Source of the DNA: Blasia pusilla
Taxonomy: Eukaryota; Marchantiophyta; Marchantiopsida; Blasiales
Direction of reading: 5' to 3'
DNA: 64,000 bases
NCBI GenBank assembly: GCA_050084515.1
Contig: CM114274.1
Location: 23,374,001 to 23,438,000, forward strand
In this document: piece after piece, positions 55,800-64,000 of the stretch
Layout: each line of letters starts with the position of its first letter
How positions within the stretch are numbered: the stretch's first letter is position 1
Made by a program: the position numbers and the translations under genes
Notes under the pieces: generated by a model
Seen by the model: the letters and a program-made list of their open reading frames with translations, nothing else
Told to the model about the DNA's origin: nothing
Database searches by the model: none

Positions 55800-56290
55800 A
55801 AACACGGGACGTGAGATTTGACATTACCTCGTGGACGCGACGAAATTTTTGTAATTGCGCGCAGAAGGATGACGAAGAATTCGAGAGCGACCCGAACAAG
55901 TAGTACAGCCTCGGGCCGCCTATTACAGCGTGGGACGAGCAGCGAGCATCCTTTCTAGACAACAATCCTTCCATGAGGGTGGGGATGAACGGAAAGCCCC
56001 GAATGATTCTCGTCACCGAGTCTTAGCCGGATTCTTGCGAGAATCTCGTCGAGGATTACTACCTTTTGAAGTCAACAAAGAACAAAATTGATTACTGCAT
56101 GATGCATGGAATCCACATCATCTACAACATGGCGCATTTTGACAAGGAGATGTCCGACTTTTGGGCCAAGCTTCCTCTTCTCCGCAAGCTCATGTTGTCT
56201 CATCCCGAGGTGGAGTGGATCTGGTGGATGGACAATGATGTTATGTTCACGGACATGCTCTTTGAGCTTCCCCACATAGCGAGTCAAGTC
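55800..56290 (+). pseudogene. GT34 xyloglucan xylosyltransferase-like pseudogene
   Basis: One plus-strand frame resembles plant GT34 enzymes (XXT xylosyltransferases / galactomannan galactosyltransferases), Golgi type II membrane proteins that build hemicellulose. Blocks in family order: 'YSLGPPITAWDEQRA', 'PRMILVTES', 'YYLLKSTKNKIDYC', 'GIHIIYNMAHFDKEMSDFWAK', 'LPLLRKLMLSHPEVEW' and 'WWMDNDVMFTDM' with the nucleotide-sugar-binding DxD (DND). Two TAG stops interrupt it (after 'DPNK' and after 'VTES'). Homology ends after 'FELP', so the C-terminal half is missing, as is the N-terminal membrane anchor. No introns are visible, so it may be a fragment of a single exon or a retrocopy. Confidence 0.85.
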
Positions 56291-56314
56291 ATGACACTAC
56301 AGGCGGCCTCATAG

Positions 56315-57225
56315 CGAGTGGCAACAATTATCTCTTTCTCTCAAATTTGGCTGAAATTCGCACCCGCGCAGAGATTTGGGTCAAGTGGAAGGAGCTGTTC
56401 TGACAGAGGCCTCTTGATGAACAAGAGACGGATCGAGATTTGGTTCTCATAAAAAATTTCCTCCGAGCTTCTGCAAACAATTGAATCAAAGACTCCTCAA
56501 AAAATCTTTGCAGAAATCTTCGATTTGGGGATAGGGTCTCGGATTCCATCACCGGAATCCACAACCATAAGAATCAAGAATCCACAGCCATAAGAATTTT
56601 ACCTTGAAATTCTCTTCGCCCCTTTGTCGCGATTTCACCACCTTGCGCAGAGTTTCACCACCTTCAATGCCTTTTCACCACCTCTTGTGTCACGTTGTTC
56701 AGATCCTCTGACGATAGTGTGAAGACTGCTCCAACTTAGAGAGAGCGCATATTTTATGGGCCATTCTAAATTTCTCTACTCGTCTAGTGAGCTAATAGGT
56801 GTCATATTACGGCTCGTTAGTTCAAAAGGGTGTGACAACTTTCCGATCAAATAAAATCTTCGTGAAATAGGACCCCTTCAAATATAAGGTTGTCTATTCA
56901 AATAGAAGGTCGTCTAGAATTTTTAACTCTTTCGTGAAATAACATCCCCTCCAAATATATGCTCATATCCAATTTTTAACTCTTTCTCACAAGTGTATAG
57001 TTCCACTCACTACATTTGGGGGCTTCACTTCTTTGGGGGAGTTACCAAAAGAAGTAACCCCCCTCCGAACTTTCCCATAGATTTGATTTTTTTTATTTGT
57101 TTTAAGTTTTTCTTCAAAGCGGCCATTTCAAGATGATTGCTTATGGAGGGCTTCACTTCTTTGGGAAAAAAAAAAAACCATAAGAGGTAACCCCCCCCAC
57201 CCCCCCCTCCTCGCATTATAGTATA
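56315..57225. other. Unassigned interval
   Basis: No gene seen. Near the right end, GGGCTTCACTTCTTTGGG occurs twice (about 57,010 and 57,149) beside C-runs. The reverse complement reads TCTATACTATAATGCGAGG near 57,225, resembling a Helitron 5' end. Confidence 0.35.
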
Positions 57226-59212
57226 GATATTGTGAAGTGATTAATCATAATGTTTGAATAGAAAAAATATTTTCTTGTTCTCGGTGCCACTTATGAAACA
57301 AAGAGGGTATTTATAAATTAAAATATATCATTTAATATAAATTGGAGAGGCTTCATATTTAAAAACATCTCTTTTTGACATATGATAATTGGGTATAATA
57401 AAAAACATTCATCTTTAAATAATACTCTCCTGTGTAAGTTCAAACAATAAATATTCTTCCCATTCCATTCTTCCCACCAAAATAACATTAATTAACTAAA
57501 ATTTTTAATCAATTTTAATTAAAAATTTTATTTCCTGTTCTATTCAAATACATCTTCCTTTCCCAAAATATCACATGTGAATTAATACAAGTATTCAACG
57601 AATAGTCACATTGTCCATTTCAAATCTTCAATATAATTTATATTTTCTAAATCTTAGAAGAGTAATCACATTTTACTCTTCTAAGTAATTACAATACTCC
57701 ATTCAAATTTAAATGATATCCCAATCCCCTAAGTAATTTTATCCTTCCATAAAATTTAAACAAAATCTACTCTTTCTCCATAAAATTCATATTCCCTTTC
57801 CATCAAATATGAATTAAGGTACAAATTCAATTTTTGATTATTTACCATAATTATTATAATTTATAATATTTATAATCGTTCATTATAATATTCAAGAAAT
57901 TATTAATTAATTAATTAAAAAATTATATTCCACCAAAATCGATATTCTTTCTCTATCCCTATATGTTTCTACCCATCTAATATGCTCAAACAACAAAATT
58001 CAAACATGTTGCTTATTTTTTCCTATTATCTCACTATCTTATCGTATTGTACTTGTAAGGTCGTCCATTATAATATAAACTAGCATAAAAGAAAGATACA
58101 AGTCCGTCTCACAAGTGGTGAAAATCACAAGCAAAGAAAAAAAGACATGAATTAAGTTATCTATTAAAACACCTATTAATTCATCTCTTTTGTTAAATAT
58201 TACACGTGTCAGCACCGAAGGATAGCATAAAATACACATGACAACATCGGCAAAAGGGTTTCTCAAATCCCCTCCTCTTTTAATTATGTAGACAATTACT
58301 AACTTTCGGATAAATGGAGATAAAAATATTTCAAAATGGAGAATATCACAAAGCGTAACATCATTGCACAGATGTTGAAAATTTGAAATTATCCAGTAAA
58401 TGAATAAATAGTAAAGATACACTTTTCTTTAAAATATGAATTCTCATGAAATTTTAGTTAAAAAAAGTTGATAAATTATTATTTTAATTTATAAATAAAT
58501 AATTCATCCTTATTTTTCAAGCCCTGTCTCTCAATTGATAAAAGAAAATGATTCATTTTGATCCAATTTTTTTTTAAATGATCTTTAGAAAACCTTCCCA
58601 GTGAAAGCTTGAAAGTTGTTTTTTTCTTTTAAACATTTTAATCCTTTCAAAGATTAACAAATTTTCACTATATTATCATTATCTTTTCTATTTTTTTAAA
58701 ATAATTTTTAATCTCCTTTCCAAATTTTAAATGAAAATTTTTAATCATTAAAAATTAATAAAAAATTTGAAAAATATAATTATATTTTTTTAGGGATTAT
58801 GAATTCTTAATATAATTTAAAATTTAAAAATTTTAATCTTACTAACAAGATAGAGTAGAGTGATAATTAGAAAATTTTATAAATTTATCCTTTAAGTCAT
58901 ATTTGATGGGAAAGAAAAAGAATATTGATGGAGAAGGAATAGATGTTGTTTAAATTTTGAAGGGTGGAATTATCTAGGGGATCAAGATATCATTTAAATT
59001 TTAAATGAGGAATGGATTTTTTTTTAAGAGTGGAATATTTTTACTTTTCTAATATTTAAGAAAATATAATTCATGTAGAAATGAAAAATATCTAATTTTT
59101 AAAAATAATCATGAAATTTATTATTTCATATTTTTGGTAAAATTAAAATTAATTTAAGTAGAAAACTTATTTTATTAATTAAAATAAACTAATAATTAAG
59201 TTTGTGGAATGT
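57226..59212. mobile_element. AT-rich Helitron-like debris
   Basis: Sequence near 57,440-57,960 is similar to the non-autonomous Helitron at 28.4-28.9 kb in the same orientation (minus). The reverse complement near 58,080 begins TTTATATTATAATGGACGACC, like its 5' end. From about 58,860 the related sequence continues in the opposite orientation. No coding capacity. Confidence 0.5.
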
Positions 59213-59825
59213 GAGACTTGATCTTGAAAATGGAATGTGGCAGAACGGAATTGGGACTTGAAACCAATGGCACTCCGCGAGCATCTACAAAAGCAATTTC
59301 TCAACATTATTTGGAGCAAAGCGGGCACAAAAATAGAGTTTTATGAACTTCATGTTAATCCTATGTTTGGATATTATGAACAAGGATACCTACTTGTAGG
59401 GATCTCCATGTTCTTACGTCATACTATCGCACGACATAGTAGAGGGTCTCATAGACTAGGAATTGAGGATGGGCGTTGGCTCAACATTGATAAAAAAAAA
59501 GACCGAATTTGGAAAATATATGACGAAGAAAGTATTGAGGATGAAGAGTATGTGTTTGTTACATGTCACAGATATGAAGAGATTAGACTAACTCATAAAA
59601 TAGATTGAATAATTTATATTATTTACTACAACTAGTGCCTTATGATTTAGGTTGTTATATTAGGGATGTAATTATTCATCGTTCAAATGCTCTAGGCAAT
59701 AACTAGGAGAAGGTCTTTAGGATCTTTTTCCGGGTCAGTGAGTGAATAACTTGTTATGTGTTTTTTAGCCTTTTGACCCTTTGGGTCTCACGGGCTTGAT
59801 CTATTTACCATTTACCATTTTGGTG
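59213..59825 (+). mobile_element. 5'-truncated LINE copy E
   Basis: It contains only the last part of ORF2 ('AERNWDLKPMALREHLQ', 'RIWKIYDEESIEDEEYVFVTC') and the family tail, ending TTTACCATTTACCATTTT near 59,820. It lies inside AT-rich Helitron-like DNA. Confidence 0.88.
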
Positions 59826-61375
59826 GAACGAGAAAGAGTACATATTATTCAAACTTTTATGGAGGAGTTAAATTATTTAGGGGTATTCGCTATTATTTAA
59901 AAATAAAAATTTTATTACTATTCAAAGATTTGAATAAATATAAAATATATTCAAATTTTGACATGACTAATATTCTTAAACTATTAAATTTTCATTTTTG
60001 TGTGTAAGCATGGGCAAGCTAACTAGTAAGAGAAAAAAGCAACACGGTTAAAAATGTTTTTTAGTCCTACTAAATGGATAAAGAAAATAAATTTGAGTAG
60101 ATTAGGAAAATACTCCTATGAATTAATTTATATCATAATGGATGGTCCTAGCTGTATAATAAAACAAAATATTAAGATTCTTAACAAATTAGCAAATATT
60201 TATAATTTTATTTTTTAATTCATATTTTTGGGGAAGGGAAAATAAATTTTAATGGAGAAGGGATGGATATTGTTTATATCTTATTGAAAGATGGAAATTT
60301 TCATGGGATAGGGATATCATTTAAATTTTAACTGAGGATTGGAATTGGTTGTTGTTAGTCTTCCCAGATTTAATAAAATGATATTTTTATTTTTATTTCC
60401 CTAAACACTAATAAAAAATAGGATTATTGTTTTAAATAATTATGTTAGTTCATATTTGATATTTTAGGAAAGGAAAATAAATTTGAATGGAAAAGGGAGA
60501 CAATTTCACTAATTAAAATTTACTTATAATTTGGTTAGTGGATGTTATATTGGTGGGAAGAGTATATATTATTCAAAAATTTATATATTAGTTAAATTAT
60601 CTAGGGAAAATTATTAAAGTGAATTTTTGTTACCCTTTTAGGATTCTAAAAAATTAAAATTATATTTAAATTTTAAAATGAAAATTATTTTTACATCATT
60701 AAAAAATCATTCTTGTGTGAAAGCAAGGGCATTCTAACTAACACAATTAAAAGAGGATGGGATTAGAAAAACCCTCAAATGAGTTGACACATGTCTTGTA
60801 AGGGTTCTTTTGATGTTGACACATGTCAATTTAAGAAAGGAATTAAGTTAAGAGGAGACAATTGAATGAGGAAGGGGAATGAGGACTGAAGGTGGTATAC
60901 GTGAATTTTTTAAAATTTGAAAATCAATCGCGTATAGCATGAGTAAAACTCTAGTTTGATCTAGTTACCATCTCCGCACGTAAGCACTAAAATGATGTTT
61001 TGAAAAGACCACAAAATATTTTCATTCCAAAATATATATACAATTTTTATTTTCTAAATCTAAAAGGAACAATAACATCTCACTTTTTAAAATAATTCCA
61101 ATCCCAGATTTAAATAATACCCAACTATGCCAAATAATTTAATCCCTCCATAAAAGTTTTAAAAATACCTATTCTTCCCTTTTCACTCTTCCCACCAAAA
61201 TAACATTCACTAACTAAAATATTTAATTCATGAAATCATTTTCCTTGCCATCTAAATTCAGTTTTCCTTCCCAAAATATCAAATGTGAATTAAGATAATT
61301 TTTGAATTTTTGAATCTTAAAGGAGTAATATCATTCCTCTTTTCCAAATAATTCCACTGTTCGATTAAAATTAAA
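59826..61375. mobile_element. AT-rich Helitron-like debris with two possible 3' ends
   Basis: Plus-strand CTAGT-type ends occur near 60,021-60,028 (GGGCAAGCTAACTAGT) and 60,950-60,954 (GCATGAGTAAAACTCTAGT then T). The preceding AT-rich sequence is the inverse of the 28 and 57 kb family. 60,980-61,350 again resembles 57,440-57,650. Boundaries are unclear. Confidence 0.45.
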
Positions 61376-61379
61376 AGAT

Positions 61380-61636
61380 TAGGGTGCTAGCGTCCGGATT
61401 TCTTGATAGCACAGGGTGGACGAGGCTTGATATGCCGATGTAGATTGAGGAGTGGAGTTTTAGGCCGAGTGTGCCATTTTTACTACTCTTTATTTTTGTT
61501 GTGTGATCTCCATATATATGTATGAGTTGATTTCTGTACATTTGTGGATCTACCCGTGTGTGGGAAAAATTGGTGTTATGTGGTGTAGATATGACGAGCG
61601 ATGTATGTTGTGTAGCGATATGTATGCGCACGAAAT
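61380..61636 (+). repeat. Gypsy LTR fragment
   Basis: It matches the 3' part of the LTR: 'GGTGCTAGCGTCCGG', then the segment from TGTGTGATCTCC ending GCGCACGA at about 61,633. It is homologous in inverse orientation to 36,770-37,010. Confidence 0.8.
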
Positions 61637-61847
61637 TGTTTATGACTCACAATTATTAGGCAAATGCAACAAATATGACTTGTCATGACTAAAGGGTATT
61701 ACTAACTACTTGTATCATAAGCAAATGACTAGATAAGTAGCACAACTCTAAATTCAATGACTGAACTATTTAAGTTATAATTTGAGTCATTCTTTCGGTG
61801 AATCATTTAAAGTGTAGTCATAAAAACCATACATTTCTTCTTAGGAG

Positions 61848-62383
61848 GGATCAACACGGCAATTAGCCGTAGTTTAGGAGGATGATATATGGATGCATCA
61901 ACATATCTCCCTAGGTGGAAATAGATGAGATGGATCCGCGGACGAGCATGTGTTGGGAGATGTTGCGAGTACAATATTACCGATGGTGCTACATGTGTAT
62001 AGAGTGGTAGATCATGTAAGGTAGATATGATATATGCTGTATGGAGTTAGAGGGACCCAACTGCTAACTAGGGAGCGATTGTGTGGTCTTTATGTATATG
62101 TGTGAGTATATTTTGTTTATGTGTGGATTTACTCGTGTGTTAGAAAGATCAATGTTGTGTGGTCTGTAGATGTGACCAACAATGTAGATTGTGTAGCGAT
62201 ATTTATTTGTACGAGAGGTGTCACACCTTAGTTAGCCGACAGGTAGAGTTCTACCGCGTCGATGATATAGAGAGTCAACGGGTTTCTCGGGTATAGCTTC
62301 GTCTTGAGATGTCGGATGAGATTAACAATAAGTCCGTTGCGTCGAGAATATTGTTTATGACAATTTCCCTGTTTTGGTCTTTA
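61848..62383 (+). repeat. Gypsy 3' tail and LTR start, plus orientation
   Basis: The post-integrase tail ('GGTGCTACATGTGTATAGA') is followed by a degenerate polypurine tract near 62,083, then the LTR segment (62,092-62,218) and the start of the LTR core (TGTCACACC, 62,219 on). The core stops at about 62,380, where an inverted LTR begins. Confidence 0.78.
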
Positions 62384-63134
62384 TCGTGCGCATACACATC
62401 GCTATACAACCCATATTGATGGTCACACCTACATACCACAAAACATCGATCTTTCCCAACATACTGGTAGATCCACACATAAATGACACATACTCACGCA
62501 TATACACTAGGATCCCATAATAAAAATCAAGAGTAGTAAAGACGGCTCACACGGCCTAAAACTCCACTCATGAATCTACATTGGCATATCGAATCACATC
62601 CACCCTCTGCTATGAGGGAATCCGGACGCTAGCACCCTAACTCCTACACACCCACACACGTCTATGCAAGAGAGGCGCTCCTAAGGCTGAACATGAGAAA
62701 GATGGCTTGGGAAAGCCATCTTCCTCCCTCTTACATCGTTGGGAAGAGCAAAAAGGCTCTTCCCCCAAAAATAGCCCTACCAATGGTAACCTGCATGCAC
62801 AGGTTACCGATCAACGGTCACCCGACGGACTAAAACCAAATAGGGAAATCTCCATAAATAACGTTTTCGACATAACAGACATGTCGCCAACCTCATCCGA
62901 TATCTTGGGACGAAGTTACACCCGAACAACCCGCTGACTCTCTATGTGGTCGACACGATAGAACTCTATCTCCGTCAAAATAAGATGTGACAATTGTCGT
63001 GCGCATACACATTGCTACACAACCCATATCGCCGGTCACATCTACATACCATACAACACCGATCTTCCCCAACAGGCAGGTAGATCTACACATAAATGAC
63101 ATACATTCATGCATATATACTGAGATCCCACAAA
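62384..63134 (-). repeat. Gypsy LTR, minus orientation, head-to-head with the previous one
   Basis: Read on the minus strand it starts TGTGGGATCTCAG at 63,134, runs through the core (TGTCACATC at about 62,995) and ends with the repeated segment at GCGCACGAT near 62,384. It has the segment-core-segment structure also seen in the 3' LTR at 24,864-25,443. An inverted match to 62,275-62,380 lies at about 62,840-62,937. Confidence 0.8.
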
Positions 63135-64000
63135 CGCCCCCCTAGTTGGCAATTGGGTCCTCCTAACTCTAGATAGCACACACATATATACCCGATAAGA
63201 TCTCCTATCCTACACATCTAGCACCATCAGTGTCGTCATCCCCGCAACATTGCCAAACTGCAGCAACCCACCGTGTTGATCCCTTCAAAGAGATCTAACA
63301 CTCTCGTACCCTGCTCCAAACATAGACACAGCTCCACACATGCCTCATGAGCTTGTCAGCACTCCACGCATCTCAACTCTCGTCCCCAAAAATAATAACG
63401 AAGCTGTGCACCATGGGAAGAGACACCCACCCAGGCATGTCTCTCCGTGGGACTATCCGCTACGGGAATGTCCTCCGCATGTGTGCTCCTCTCCCCGAAC
63501 TCTCCTCATCAGCAAACACCACATATGAATGATGCCAACGTGGTCACCGCATCTTCACGTGGTCGACCACCACTACTCCCTACAAACAACACCGGTAGAT
63601 GGCTCACCCATCCATCACCTGATCGCCACCCTGGCCGATAAGAAACCATCTCCTCCCAAAAATCCAGAATAAAACCATGGGGATATAACACTGTACTCCC
63701 TACCAACACATGATACGATTTTTCCGGTATCGTAATCGCTTGAGTGCACACCATCGCACTATCCGACTCATGCTCTGGCTGAAGTCTAACCACTAACACC
63801 TGTCAAATCATGAACTGCGTGGGTGATACGCCCCCGATAGAGGTCTGTATTTGAAAGGGACAACGCTCAATGTCGCCTTTCTGTAAACCCAACGCCAGAC
63901 ACGTCGCCTTCCCTAACATCAAGGGCTACACTCTCGAATTAAGTAGGACACGCTACGGGTGGTACACCGTACCTGTGGGACTAACCAAGCGAAACACTCT
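63135..64000 (-). pseudogene. Third gypsy copy: protease, MTase motif I remnant, 3' tail
   Basis: Minus strand, running in from the right edge. Protease-family sequence lies at about 63,650-64,000 ('YHVLVGSTVLYPHGF'), followed by 'SYRPGWRSGDGW', shared with the 15-25 kb element. Near 63,270-63,300 the reverse complement encodes 'RVLDLFEGINT', very like the methyltransferase motif I (CVLDLFGGIST) but with Gly to Glu. The frame then meets a stop, and the sequence passes into the post-integrase tail and a GGGGGGCG tract near 63,140. RT, RNase H and integrase are deleted. Confidence 0.75.

Overview
This window is nuclear DNA from a land plant, probably one with a large, transposon-rich genome; I would guess a non-flowering lineage. 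The evidence is a complete plant-type CSTF50 gene with 14 exons, a degenerate block of plant telomere-type CCCTAAA repeats, a GT34 xylosyltransferase-like relic, intron-containing Helitrons, and LINE and Ty3/gypsy elements. No bacterial-style operons, CRISPR arrays, rRNA or tRNA genes were seen. Nearly everything except CSTF50 is mobile DNA in some stage of decay.

Layout. 1-1.6 kb holds a minus-strand LINE endonuclease relic, followed by a 207-bp GA microsatellite. 2.3-3.4 kb holds an unrecognised relic. 4.3-11.4 kb holds broken plus-strand coding segments: a possible ParB-like fold, a duplicated exon/intron-like unit, a field of palindromic motifs, repeated DUF8039-like segments, and a DUF7869-like region. 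11.7-12.4 kb is an interstitial telomere-like array. 13.6-27.2 kb is a LINE split by a 9.9-kb Ty3/gypsy element (15,534-25,443); removing the gypsy element and one copy of its AATGT target duplication restores the LINE reading frame. 28.0-29.2 kb is a non-autonomous Helitron. 29.2-36.5 kb is a nested cluster of LINE copies (ORF1, endonuclease, RT and 177-bp 5'UTR monomers), invaded by a second gypsy fragment. 36.8-38.8 kb holds a gypsy LTR and a pol relic. 40.0-45.1 kb is CSTF50 (minus strand, 438 codons, apparently intact). 45.4-54.9 kb is an autonomous-type Helitron (Rep plus PIF1-like helicase, minus strand) carrying precise introns and interrupted by a 1,002-bp solo LTR. 55.8-56.3 kb is a GT34 pseudogene. 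57-61 kb is AT-rich Helitron-like debris with another truncated LINE. 61.4-64.0 kb holds inverted gypsy LTRs and the protease end of another gypsy copy.

The most striking system is the gypsy element at 15.5-25.4 kb. Between protease and reverse transcriptase it encodes a cytosine-5 DNA methyltransferase-like domain with recognisable motifs I, IV, VI, VIII, IX and X, and its integrase ends in a C4HC3 PHD finger. A second, diverged copy at 32.1-33.8 kb keeps most of the PHD finger, and a third at 63.1-64.0 kb shows a probable motif I downstream of its protease. The family therefore seems to carry both a DNA-methylation 'writer' and a chromatin 'reader'. This copy is dead: it has frameshifts and in-frame stops, many of which look like C-to-T changes.

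All assignments were made by reading motifs without database searches. Boundaries of decayed elements are approximate.
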